The notes under the pieces: generated by a model
The model's input: only the letters and a program-made list of their open reading frames with translations
Databases searched by the model: none
What the model was told of the DNA's origin: nothing
Made by a program: the position numbers and the translations under genes
Origin: Prevotellaceae bacterium UBA1726
GTDB taxonomy: Bacteria > Bacteroidota > Bacteroidia > Bacteroidales > Bacteroidaceae
DNA length: 64,000 nt
NCBI GenBank assembly: GCA_002316005.1
Contig: DCIM01000087.1
Coordinates: 1-64,000, forward strand
Reading direction: 5' to 3'
Shown here: piece after piece, positions 1 to 9,100 of the stretch
How positions within the stretch are numbered: the stretch's first letter is position 1
How the letters are laid out: the number at the start of each line of letters is the position of its first letter

Positions 1-1577
1 TTGATGAAACCGCCCGAATTATTCTCACGCGACATCCAGAGTAGGTTGCCGTCATTATCGGCAACAAGTTTATGAGCCGCCATTGCCTGACGATATACGC
101 CCGAGAGAATCTCTGCATATTTGTAACCGCCAGACTTGAATCCATCGTTGTAGATTCGGGTGTCAAGGTCGCGACAACGCTGCATGAGGTCTTCGTAGTT
201 CTGATAGAACTGCTTCATGCGCGAAGTGAAAGATGTACGGTTGTTCACTGATGTCCAATAGGCCTTTAGTTCTGAACCAAGGAAGTTGATACTCTTCAAA
301 TCATCGTAGGCAATCATCACATACGAACTTGCGGCATCAGCACCGACAGTGCCCATCTTGTGGACATAAGCCATTGCAGGATAAGTGCCTCCCGCTTGTT
401 GCATTGATGATGTATGAGGTAATGCCTCACCGCTGCTTTGGAATGCTGACACAACATCCTGCTGCTTGCCAACAGTGATTGTCTGGTTGTCGTTGATTGC
501 AGAATAGAGATAGACATATCCCCAGTTTATCTGTCCATCACCTGTGAAGTGAAGCACATTCTGCGTTGTTGTGCCACCCTTGGCATAAACATAATCGCCA
601 CTCTTTGAACGAGTAGTGGTGGTTGCCTGACCAGACGAGGAAGTACCGAGTTGGGCAGAAGTGGCAACATAAACCTCAACGCTATGCTCCTGACCGTCGT
701 TGCTCTTCACTTGATAAGAGATGAAACTTGCAGGGAACGACTGTGTCTCAAGGTCGTCGATGAGTTGTGGCGAAGTGAAAACCAAGTCGAGGTTGACTGG
801 TCCACAGGTGAAATTATAATAGGTGTTTGTGGCAAGCACCTGAACAGAGTTCTGCACTGCTGTCTGCATTGTGTTCTGGTAGATACCGAAATCTACATAC
901 GCTCCACCAACAGTGTTGTGGCAATGTGCAGCGAAGAGGTTCTCGCCTTTCTTCAGTTTCGAAGCAGGGATGCTGATTGTCACTCCATCTGTGTTCCATT
1001 CGTTGCCGTGCTGAGCAATGAGTTCGCCATTGAGATAGAGTTCAAACACATCATCGTGCTTATAGATGACATAGTATTCGCCATTGGCATCAACATCATC
1101 AAGGGTGAAGGAACGGCGGATATAAACATCTACATCAGCACCTGACCATGGTGTTCCGATATTGCCATAAGCACCATCACCACCACCGAAAGCACCTTTG
1201 CCACTCTTCCACGAAGAAGCATCATAGCCGGCAGCATACCAGTTGCCGTCAGGAGTTGTCATCACATATTGTGCATCCCAGTTCTCCTCTGTTGCCATTG
1301 GCACAACAGTGGTGAGACTCTCGCCCATGAAACGATAGCAGTTGCCATCAACACGAATAATACCTGTTATTGGCTTTGGAGCATTAGTGAAATAAGTCGT
1401 TGCTCCATCATATAGATGGTCGTAAGGACTCCAGATACAGAAATAAGGGTCGTTTGCAATGAGTGGCACAGAAGGCAAACGCAGTGCCGAGGAATTCTCA
1501 GGCGCAAAGAAGCTGCTTGTCTGTGCAAACGAAATAGCTGACAGGAATGTCAGGACGATTGTTAGTAATGGTTTCAT
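1..1577 (-). CDS. Glutaminase-like secreted protein (DUF4964/DUF5127/DUF4965 family), C-terminus beyond window edge
   Basis: About 525 codons are present and the frame runs off the left edge. It opens with a signal peptide (residues 1-19, MKPLLTIVLTFLSAISFAQ). The blocks SVPLIANDPYF, IWSPYDHLYDG and RVDGNCYRFMG (residues about 33-85) are the usual start of Bacteroidetes proteins annotated as glutaminase A-like, and the visible end (RENNSGGFI) fits the start of the catalytic region of that family. Between them, about residues 95-190 form a beta-sandwich-like insertion (YIRRSFTLDD, DDVFELYLNGELI) resembling the sugar-binding jelly roll of glycosidases. Family knowledge suggests periplasmic or surface amide hydrolysis; the substrate is unproven. 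The start is the only ATG that gives a signal peptide. Confidence 0.72.
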   Translation of the reverse strand, partial: MKPLLTIVLTFLSAISFAQTSSFFAPENSSALRLPSVPLIANDPYFCIWSPYDHLYDGATTYFTNAPKPITGIIRVDGNCYRFMGESLTTVVPMATEENWDAQYVMTTPDGNWYAAGYDASSWKSGKGAFGGGDGAYGNIGTPWSGADVDVYIRRSFTLDDVDANGEYYVIYKHDDVFELYLNGELIAQHGNEWNTDGVTISIPASKLKKGENLFAAHCHNTVGGAYVDFGIYQNTMQTAVQNSVQVLATNTYYNFTCGPVNLDLVFTSPQLIDDLETQSFPASFISYQVKSNDGQEHSVEVYVATSAQLGTSSSGQATTTTRSKSGDYVYAKGGTTTQNVLHFTGDGQINWGYVYLYSAINDNQTITVGKQQDVVSAFQSSGEALPHTSSMQQAGGTYPAMAYVHKMGTVGADAASSYVMIAYDDLKSINFLGSELKAYWTSVNNRTSFTSRMKQFYQNYEDLMQRCRDLDTRIYNDGFKSGGYKYAEILSGVYRQAMAAHKLVADNDGNLLWMSRENNSGGFI

Positions 1578-1609
1578 TGTTTTTTGGTTTATCTAGTTTT
1601 CTTTTCATC

Positions 1610-1637
1610 CTTTTAAGGGGAGGGGCCGGGGGTGAGG
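1610..1637. repeat. Partial copy of dispersed GC-rich palindromic repeat
   Basis: A G-rich stretch (AAGGGGAGGGGCCGGGGGTG) lies between the glutaminase-like gene and rnhA. It matches one arm of the repeats near 20.3, 32.7 and 34.8 kb. Only one arm is present. Confidence 0.5.
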
Positions 1638-1641
1638 CTTA

Positions 1642-2301
1642 TTATTTTCTACCGAAATCAGCAGGAATCTCGCCCCACTCGTCGGTAGGCCATTTGATGA
1701 TTGGATTGGCGTAGGTGTTGGTCTTGAGCCAGTTCTCTGCGCGCTCAATCATCTGGTAGAGTTCCTCCGTCTTGGCGTTTCGCTCAAGTTTTGTCTTGCA
1801 TTTCTTCCCCCTCACCCATAGTTGGGCATTGCGGCTGTCGCTGTAGATTGGCATTGTGTCAAGACCTTTCTGCTTGAGGAGTGCCAAACCATGAACAATG
1901 GCGAGAAACTCACCTATATTGTTTGTGCCGAAGACAGGACCGTAATGGAATATCTCCTTTCCTGTACGGAGATATACTCCGCGATATTCCATTGCCCCGG
2001 GATTACCGCTGCAAGCAGCATCCACAGCAATAGAATCGTTGATGGCTGGTGCAGGAGTAGCCCCCTCTGAATCTCCCCCTGAAGGGTGAGACTTTTTACC
2101 TTCTGAATCAGAAGAAGATGGTGGATTGGCCTGTATATATGCGTCAAAACCCATGCTGAAAGCTTCTTCAGCCTCAGCTTGGGTCTTGAATGATTTATAT
2201 TTTGCGCCTACCTGACCAATGACCTTTGGCTGACATTCCTCCCAAGAGGTGAAAATGCCAGTCTCCGCTCCTTGCCAGACAACATAAAACTTCTGCTTCA
2301 T
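1642..2301 (-). CDS. rnhA: Ribonuclease HI with N-terminal hybrid-binding (caulimovirus VI) domain
   Basis: The enzyme cleaves the RNA strand of RNA-DNA hybrids in the cytoplasm. Residues 1-52 are the hybrid-binding domain (FYVVWQGAETGIFTSWEECQ ... YKSFKTQAEAEEAF). Residues 90-219 are the RNase H fold, with acidic residues where the active site is expected: D94 (IAVDAA), E131 (NNIGEFLA), D155 (IYSDS) and D215 near the C-terminus. The two domains are joined by a Ser/Pro/Gly-rich linker (about 58-88) that appears to be made of a copy of a dispersed genomic repeat. It lies downstream of argS in the same direction, separated by a large inverted repeat. Confidence 0.92.
   Translation of the reverse strand: MKQKFYVVWQGAETGIFTSWEECQPKVIGQVGAKYKSFKTQAEAEEAFSMGFDAYIQANPPSSSDSEGKKSHPSGGDSEGATPAPAINDSIAVDAACSGNPGAMEYRGVYLRTGKEIFHYGPVFGTNNIGEFLAIVHGLALLKQKGLDTMPIYSDSRNAQLWVRGKKCKTKLERNAKTEELYQMIERAENWLKTNTYANPIIKWPTDEWGEIPADFGRK
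2061..2095. repeat. Dispersed repeat inserted in the rnhA linker
   Basis: Read on the plus strand, CCCCCTCTGAATCTCCCCCT followed by GAAGGGTGAG resembles the intergenic repeats of this window. It encodes SHPSGGDSEG in the linker between the two RnhA domains, so it is tolerated in frame. Assignment to the same family is by eye. Confidence 0.45.
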
Positions 2302-2311
2302 ATTGGCCTAA

Positions 2312-2400
2312 CCAAGCCTTCCCAAAGGGAAGGATGTTATATACTTAAATAAATTCGTTTTACAATACTATTAAACATCCCTCCCTTTGGGAGGGCTTGG
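2312..2400. repeat. Long inverted repeat between argS and rnhA
   Basis: Two 27-nt arms (2312-2338 and 2374-2400) are reverse complements at 25 of 27 positions and are separated by 35 AT-rich bases. Each arm also contains its own small palindrome (TCCCAAAGGGA and TCCCTTTGGGA). In the argS-rnhA transcript this would fold into a large cruciform-like structure. There is no clean T-tract, so it is not a standard terminator. Confidence 0.85.
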
Positions 2401-2409
2401 GTGGGCTTC

Positions 2410-4203
2410 TTACATTCTCTCTGGCACCTCAATACCGAGAAGAGCCATACCGTTCTTGATGGTCTTTGCTACATTCTGTGCAAGGACAAGACGGAAAATC
2501 TTCTCTTCCTCAGTGTCTGCACCGAGGATTGAGTAGTCGTGATAGAACTGATTGAATGCCTTTGTCAACTCATAGCAATAGTTGGCAATGCCCGAAGGAG
2601 AATAGTCCTTACCTGCCTGCTCTACTGCTGCACCATACTCACTTGTCTTCTGAATGAGTTCCACTTCCTTGTCGGCTGGTTTGTATGCGCCATCGAGGGC
2701 TGCAGGAATAACAATGCCCTGAGCCTCAGCCTTACGGAGAATAGAACGGATACGAGCGTATGTGTACTGAATGAAAGGACCAGTGTTTCCGTTGAAGTCG
2801 ATTGACTCCTCTGGGTTGAAGAGCATATTCTTGCGAGCATCAACCTTCAGGATGAAGTACTTCAAAGCACCAAGACCTACAACACGAGCAATCTCGTTCT
2901 TCTCCTCGTCGGTCATATCGTTGAACTTACCGAGTTCGTCGCTTGTCTTGCGAGCATCGCTTATCATTGCAGTCATCAAGTCGTCAGCATCAACAACAGT
3001 TCCCTCGCGCGACTTCATCTTACCGTTTGGCAGTTCCACCATACCGTAAGAGAAGTGTGTCAAGTCCTTACCCCACTTGAAACCGAGTTTGTCGAGAAGG
3101 ATTGAAAGCACCTGGAAGTGATAGTTCTGCTCATTGCCGACAACATAAATCATCTTGTCGATTGGGAAATCCTGGAAACGGAGTTTCGCAGTACCGATAT
3201 CCTGTGTCATATAAACAGATGTACCGTCAGAACGGAGAAGCAACTTCTCGTCAAGACCTTCTGCATTTAGGTTTGCCCATACAGAGTTGTCCTCACGGCG
3301 ATAGAAGAAGCCTTTAGCAAGACCTTCCTCAACTTTCTCCTTACCCTCAAGGTAAGTCTCTGATTCGTAGTAAATCTTGTCGAACGAAACACCCATCATC
3401 TTGTATGTCTCGTCGAAACCAGCATATACCCACTCGTTCATCTTCTTCCAAAGACCACGAACCTCAGGGTCGTTCTGCTCCCACTTTACGAGCATATCGT
3501 GTGCCTCCTTGATGAGTGGCGATTCCTGCTTTGCTGTCTCTTCGTCCATGCCCTGAGCCACGAGTTCCTTAATCTCCTCGCGATAGTGCTTATCGAATGC
3601 TACATAGTAATCGCCAATGAGGTGGTCGCCCTTCTTGCCTGATGTCTCAGGAGTCTCGCCATTGCCCCACTTCTGCCAAGCGAGCATTGACTTACAGATA
3701 TGAATACCACGGTCGTTTACGATGTTTGTCTTTACCACCTTATTGCCGTTTGCCTCCATAATCTGCGCCAAAGACCAACCGAGAAGGTTGTTACGAACAT
3801 GGCCCAAGTGGAGTGGCTTGTTTGTGTTAGGCGAAGAGTACTCAATCATCACGAGTGGACTCTCGTCGGTTGCCTTCTTCTCACCATAGTGAGCATCAGC
3901 ATTTATGTCGTTGAGCAATCCAACCCATGCCTCAGGGGCAATGACAAGGTTGAGGAATCCCTTCACTACATTATATGCGCTGATGGCAGGACAGTTCTTT
4001 ACGAGATACTCACCAATGTCTGTACCTGTATCCTCAGGCTTCTTGCGCGAAGTCTTCAGGAGTGGGAATGTGACAAGAGTAAGATTGCCCTCAAAGTCAG
4101 GGCGTGTCTTTTGCAACTGAATCATCTGGGCAGGCACTTCCTGTCCGTAGAGTTCTTTCACTGCAGCGAGAGCGCTGCTCTGTATCTGTTCTTCAATTTT
4201 CAT
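2410..4203 (-). CDS. argS: Arginine--tRNA ligase
   Basis: A class I aminoacyl-tRNA synthetase that charges tRNA-Arg with arginine. The N-terminal Add1 domain (about 1-110) is followed by the catalytic Rossmann fold with SSPNTNKPLHLGH (HLGH at 132-135) and the KMSKS-equivalent loop GKMKSREGTVVDADDL (near residue 375). The C-terminal anticodon-binding helical domain ends in the typical ALLGIEVPERM. At 597 residues it has the normal Bacteroidetes length. The start ATG at 4203 lies 46 nt downstream of a consensus promoter. Confidence 0.97.
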   Translation of the reverse strand: MKIEEQIQSSALAAVKELYGQEVPAQMIQLQKTRPDFEGNLTLVTFPLLKTSRKKPEDTGTDIGEYLVKNCPAISAYNVVKGFLNLVIAPEAWVGLLNDINADAHYGEKKATDESPLVMIEYSSPNTNKPLHLGHVRNNLLGWSLAQIMEANGNKVVKTNIVNDRGIHICKSMLAWQKWGNGETPETSGKKGDHLIGDYYVAFDKHYREEIKELVAQGMDEETAKQESPLIKEAHDMLVKWEQNDPEVRGLWKKMNEWVYAGFDETYKMMGVSFDKIYYESETYLEGKEKVEEGLAKGFFYRREDNSVWANLNAEGLDEKLLLRSDGTSVYMTQDIGTAKLRFQDFPIDKMIYVVGNEQNYHFQVLSILLDKLGFKWGKDLTHFSYGMVELPNGKMKSREGTVVDADDLMTAMISDARKTSDELGKFNDMTDEEKNEIARVVGLGALKYFILKVDARKNMLFNPEESIDFNGNTGPFIQYTYARIRSILRKAEAQGIVIPAALDGAYKPADKEVELIQKTSEYGAAVEQAGKDYSPSGIANYCYELTKAFNQFYHDYSILGADTEEEKIFRLVLAQNVAKTIKNGMALLGIEVPERM

Positions 4204-4248
4204 CTTTTAAAATATAATAATGTTCGCGCATATACGCATATTAGAATG

Positions 4249-4280
4249 CAAAATTACTATAAAAAATGCAGACTGACAAA
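4249..4280 (-). promoter_or_regulatory. Promoter for argS
   Basis: On the minus strand TTTG (4280-4277), a 20-nt spacer and TAATTTTG (4256-4249) match the Bacteroidetes sigma-A pattern exactly. Confidence 0.85.
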
Positions 4281-4319
4281 TTGCTGACATTTATTTAAGT
4301 AAATATAAGGTTTTTCTTT

Positions 4320-5714
4320 CTACTTACAGAGAATTTTGCGGCCTTTATTGACGAGAATGCCTCGACCAACACTATTGTCAGAAATTGCTTTTCCTATGAT
4401 ATCGTATGACATTTCTGATATATGTTTTGTTGTAACGGATTTAATATCTGTAGGTTCAAGGCCCCCATCGTCGAGCGAGTATTTATCCTCCGTTATTTGT
4501 TCCATCGTAAGGCGTTGGTAATAAAGGTCGTATGTTTCAATATTGCCATTATATTGCACATTCTCTTCCCAATAAAAACCTAATACGCCATCATCCTGAA
4601 GTACCATTGTGCTGTAGGCGGAAGTTGTAGTGCTAACTGGATAGCTGCCTTCCCAATCCTGGGCGAAGTTTGTTGGTGAAGAGTAATCATCGGCTGTGAG
4701 TCCCTTATAGTAAATGCCCACATTTGCTCTGTTTGGCCCAAAAGGAATGCTTTGCAATGCTATATGCATCTTCAAGCCATCACTTTTCCTTATTACAGGC
4801 AGGACATAAATCTCTCCATTAGTATTGTTGCTTAGAGCAGAAACACCATTTTGTTTCTGTGTTGATGTTGCTGCCACCAACCAACTGCCTTCAGCTTTTT
4901 CTACATCAGTATACTGGAAAATATTGAAATAGCGACCGCGGAGTTGGACTGCACTACTCATTCTGCTCGAAATAAGTACATTTCCATCAGGCAATTCCTC
5001 AATTTTTGGTTCATCTCCATTTTTCACCACATAGCTGTTGATGTCGCCTAAAGCATGCCAGCTCTTGCCAAAATCATCGGTATAGGCAACACGATTTCCA
5101 TTGTTGCGGCAACAAAAAGGAACATACACGCGATAGTTGCTGCCCACCTTGATATATTTGCTTTGAGTAAGTTTTCCACTTCCAACAAACATTCCCTTGA
5201 TTGCCCCAAGACTACTGTCGTCAAATAGAGAATAGAATATCTCTGTTGCGTTCTCTCCACTCCATGTGTGACCACCATCTTCACTGAAAAACAATCCCAC
5301 AGAAATAGGATTCTCGCGTGTTGAAGCACTATAGCGAATCTCTCCACTTGCAGCCAGCATCATCAGTTGGCCTGTTTCTCTGTCGCAAACTACTGCAGCA
5401 TCACCATGAGCGCAATCAAAACCATCACCTATTTCACCACCAGGGATAATCACTTCTTCATCGCTCCAAGTCAGTCCATTGTCGTAGCTGAAACGCCCGT
5501 GAATATCAATAGGACCAGAGCCGATGTCGCCTATTCCACGACGATGATCGGCAATTGCAAGAAGACTACCGTCAAGGTTTTTCACTATTGCAGGTATACG
5601 ATACGGAATCTCTGCGTCAAACGACTCAAAGAGCAACACCTTGTCCTGTGCATGACCTATGAGTGGAAGAAAAAAGGTGAGAATGAACAAGATTACTCGC
5701 ATATTGTATTTCAT
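4320..5714 (-). CDS. Exo-alpha-sialidase (GH33), secreted
   Basis: Predicted to release terminal sialic acid from glycoconjugates. There is a signal peptide (residues 1-22) and then the sialidase RIP signature YRIPAIV (38-44), whose Arg39 is the first of the arginine triad. Three Asp boxes follow: SYDNGLTW, SEDGGHTW and TDDFGKSW. The last 50 residues form a sorting-like tail (YDIIGKAISDN ... GRGILVNKGRKILCK) shared with two other secreted proteins in the window, which suggests type IX or a related export. It stands alone, with its own promoter and an array of palindromes just upstream. No sialic acid catabolic genes are nearby. Confidence 0.9.
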   Translation of the reverse strand: MKYNMRVILFILTFFLPLIGHAQDKVLLFESFDAEIPYRIPAIVKNLDGSLLAIADHRRGIGDIGSGPIDIHGRFSYDNGLTWSDEEVIIPGGEIGDGFDCAHGDAAVVCDRETGQLMMLAASGEIRYSASTRENPISVGLFFSEDGGHTWSGENATEIFYSLFDDSSLGAIKGMFVGSGKLTQSKYIKVGSNYRVYVPFCCRNNGNRVAYTDDFGKSWHALGDINSYVVKNGDEPKIEELPDGNVLISSRMSSAVQLRGRYFNIFQYTDVEKAEGSWLVAATSTQKQNGVSALSNNTNGEIYVLPVIRKSDGLKMHIALQSIPFGPNRANVGIYYKGLTADDYSSPTNFAQDWEGSYPVSTTTSAYSTMVLQDDGVLGFYWEENVQYNGNIETYDLYYQRLTMEQITEDKYSLDDGGLEPTDIKSVTTKHISEMSYDIIGKAISDNSVGRGILVNKGRKILCK

Positions 5715-5759
5715 TAGTTTTATTTACCTTTTGTTGGTATGAATTTATTATTAATAATG

Positions 5760-5791
5760 CAAAGGTACTACAAAAAAACCGAAAATACAAC
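5760..5791 (-). promoter_or_regulatory. Promoter for the sialidase gene
   Basis: On the minus strand GTTG (5791-5788), a 20-nt spacer and TACCTTTG (5767-5760) fit the Bacteroidetes consensus. The -33 element begins 9 bp from the phased palindrome array. Confidence 0.8.
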
Positions 5792-5800
5792 AAGTGCAAA

Positions 5801-5883
5801 TCATTTCAATGAAATGAGCATGTCATTTCAGCGGAATGAAGAGGTCATTCCAATTGAATGAGGTGGTCATTTCAATGGAATGA
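5801..5883. repeat. Array of four 17-bp palindromes with exact 22-bp period (array 1)
   Basis: Units start at 5801, 5823, 5845 and 5867. Each is a 17-mer of the form TCATTyCAnnnGrAATGA (TCATTTCAATGAAATGA, TCATTTCAGCGGAATGA, TCATTCCAATTGAATGA, TCATTTCAATGGAATGA), separated by 5-bp spacers GCATG, AGAGG and GGTGG. The arms are conserved while spacers and centres vary, as expected of protein-binding sites. The array sits between the terminator of the leftward giant gene and the sialidase promoter. Confidence 0.9.
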
Positions 5884-5892
5884 CAAACACAT

Positions 5893-5931
5893 AAAAAAAG
5901 AGGTGAACCCCACAAACGAGATTCACCTCTT
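5893..5931 (-). terminator. Intrinsic terminator of the giant secreted protein gene
   Basis: A 10-bp stem AAGAGGTGAA / TTCACCTCTT (5898-5907 with 5922-5931) is followed on the minus strand by a run of T (5899-5893). Confidence 0.85.
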
Positions 5932-5949
5932 AATATTATCTACCTATCT

Positions 5950-6014
5950 CCTACTCCCTTCCCTTTCTTTCTTGAGGAAAGCGGCATAGCCGAGCGAGGG
6001 GAGGGTTGGAGAGA
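5950..6014. repeat. GC-rich palindromic repeat copy
   Basis: CTACTCCCTTCCC and GGGGAGGGTTGGAG are imperfect complements flanking GCGGCATAGCCGAGCG. It resembles the other dispersed intergenic repeats and lies just downstream of the giant gene. Confidence 0.5.
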
Positions 6015-6100
6015 GGATTCCTTTACTTGTTCAAGTACTTGCCTTTGGCGAGTACTAAGCTCATAAGGCATAGCAATCAAACAAGTTTGTTGCTCTGCGC

Positions 6101-9100
6101 TTATTTCACTAAGTATTTCTTACCGTTCTTGATAAGGATACCCTTTGTAGAAGCCTTAACGCGCTGACCAGCGAGGTTGTATGTAGCCTCTGAGTCAGAA
6201 TCAGCATTTACATTCTTAATGCCTGTAATTGCCTTCCAAGCCTCTGCATCTTCCTTAGCACCTTCGTACCACTCGATATCTACATACTTAGCATCGCCAT
6301 CGTCGAACCAACCATAGAGAGTTACATAACCATAGTCCTGATCAGCATTTGCATAGCAATTGCTTGGATATACATACTGAGAATAAGAAGAACCGAAGTC
6401 GAAGTAACCCCAACCTGGCTGTGCCTCACCATTATAGAGAATAGCATCACAACCATCATCCTCATTTGCAGTTACTGTAATCACATTGTGATAACCGTAG
6501 CTGTCCTGAGAAATCTCGATTACGTTAGAACCAACAGTACCAGTTACTGTTACCTCCTGAGCACAAGCGTCTGTCCAGAAGATATCTGTACCCCAGCTCT
6601 CGATTGGCATTACATAACCAGTCTTTGTCCATGTCTCAGGCTCAGGGAGACCAGATACATTGTAAACAACTGTCATTTCCTCGTTCTCTGCCATATTGTA
6701 ACCAAGATAGAACATGCCTGCAGGAATTGTCATAGTGTATGTACCTGCCTTAGTGATAGGCTCTGCAAGTGTTACATTAAGAGCCACTGGCATCATCATC
6801 TCTTCATCAATAGTTGGATTTTCAGAGAGATCATCGCTTGTGATTGTAGCAACTACATTACCATCAGCGTCAGCGATAGTGATGTCAACACCATCATTAG
6901 ATGTAGGGAAGATAAGACCACCGTTCGACAATGCGAATGTGAAGTCTTCGAGTGTCTCTACATCACCTGCCTCTGGTGTTACAACAATTGTAGGAGCTTC
7001 ATACTCGCCACCAGAATAGGTCCAACGATAGAAACCTGCTTCGTAGTCGTCATCATCCTCTGAGAGGTTGCCAGGGAGTTTCTCACCTGTCTTAGCATCC
7101 TTTACATTGTAGAGTTCTACATAGAACTTACCCTCGCTGTACTCGCTAAGCTGGTTGATATCGGTAACTTCTGTACCCAAAATCATTTCAAGGGATTCCT
7201 TGTCGATTGAAACAGTGATAACCTTACCGTCCTCGCTCTGAGAAACTGTTGCTGGGCAGTAGTAACCAGGACCCATGCCAATACCAGACAAGCTCTCACT
7301 AAATGTAACTGGCTGAGAGAATGTTACAACAAACTCTGTGTCGAGAGTGATGTCACCATCTTCTGGAGCAGGAGTAATGCTTACGAATTCAGCTGGCACG
7401 TATGGAGCAGCATCTCCGTAGTATGTAAGACGGAAGTTGTCAACAACAACCCAGTCGCCTTCATAAAGGTTATCGTCTGGACGGCAAACACCGAATTCGA
7501 GTACACCGTCTTCAGCTACCTCAACCTCAACCTCAACATTGTACTGACCATACTGGAAGAACTTAGCAGCATCGCGGCATCCGTCTGGGATGAGGATATC
7601 CATGTGTGCAGTGTTACCATAACCAGCACCCTTGTTAGCACCATCAAGGATAGATGGGAGGAGAGCCTGGTTCTCTTCTGTACCAGCATAGAGATAAGCA
7701 AGCTGACGGTCGTTGCCGTTGATAGCGCTATCATAGTTACCATCACGATAGTAACCATTTGCACTTACTACATACTTACCAGGACGGAGGTTCTCGATTG
7801 TCTGCTTGAGGTACATCTTACCATCTTCAGGACGAGCATTCCATGCCTCGAATACATAGTCACCATTAGCGTCATTGCCCTTCCAGTTCCAAATAGAACC
7901 TGCATTACGCTCCCACTTAGAATCGTTAAGGTCAGCATTAGCGCCACCCTTATCGTTTCCGTCGAAGTCGTTCTGTGAGAAGTTAGCCTGGTGGATGTTG
8001 TAAGTAACATCTGCACCATTGTCTGCTGTTGCAGCCTCAGCAAGAGCCTCGAACTGCTCCTTAGTAATCACCTTCCAGAGGTTATAAGGATCGTCAGCAC
8101 CAGCCTTGTCTGTATCAACCTGATAACGATAATCCTTAGTTACACCAAGGTAGATGTTATCACCACCATTCTGAGCGTTGATGATGCGATAAGTACCATC
8201 ACCTACTGCCTGGAATTCCCAAGCCCAGCCCTCAGCTGTTGTGAAGTCGTCACCGTAACCACAGTCTACATAACCATTGTGGCCGAGACCGTCGTTTGCA
8301 CCACGAGCACCGTTAGGGAGGTTAGTCTGGATAGCATAGCGGTTGTTGCCTGAAGTGTTTGTGCGGAGAACCATTGGCCAGCTTGAGATGTTTGGCTCAA
8401 CAGAAGCGTGAGTACCCCAGTCGTTGCTACCAGCGAGGAACATACCTGTACCTACATTGTACAACCAGCACTCAAGACCATCTGCAGGCTCTGCAGAAGC
8501 AAGTGCAGAATAGTCGTGGCGTGGAGCCAATGCCTTCTTCAACTCGAAGCGAATCTTGTCGAGAGCAAGACCTGCATCCTGGAGACATACTGAAGCATTC
8601 TTTGCATATTCAATAACCTCAGGATCAACGCCTTCTACAGTCTCTGCCTGAGCAAGAGCATTCTCAAGACGCTTGCGGCTGTCGTTATTGTTGAAGTCGT
8701 TAGCAACATTACCATTGTTACCATAGAGACCACCGTCAGCATAACGGCCACCCCAGTTCTGGTGTACATGATAAGCGAATACGTTTACAGAACCGTCAGT
8801 CTTGATGAGTGCCTTCTGCTCGTCAGTGAGACGAACGATTTCATCCTCATACCAACCGTTTACGCCAGGCTCGTAACCTGTACGGCTCCATACCTTAACA
8901 CCATTGATGTAGTACTCACATGGAGCATCATCATGAGCAGCAGGCATGTAAACAGTCTCAGGGAGTGTAGCACCAGCAACTGTTGTGAAGTAACGACGAA
9001 CGTATACATCACCAGGGTTCTCGTTAGGACCGAAGTTAGGGAGAGCTGTTGAGCTGTATACCCATGATGCGTTCATGTCGTTTGTCATCTCGTAGTCAGT

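Noticed and set aside
3700..4287. Open frame of 195 codons antisense to argS
   Set aside because: Opposite strand of a conserved synthetase gene; Cys/Leu-rich composition typical of a shadow frame.
5801..5883. CRISPR array
   Set aside because: Repeats are 17-bp palindromes with 5-bp spacers; CRISPR spacers are about 30 bp or more. No cas genes are present.
6488..7063. Open frame of 191 codons antisense to the giant secreted protein
   Set aside because: Low-complexity shadow of a Thr/Val/Asp-rich coding sequence; no motif and no promoter.
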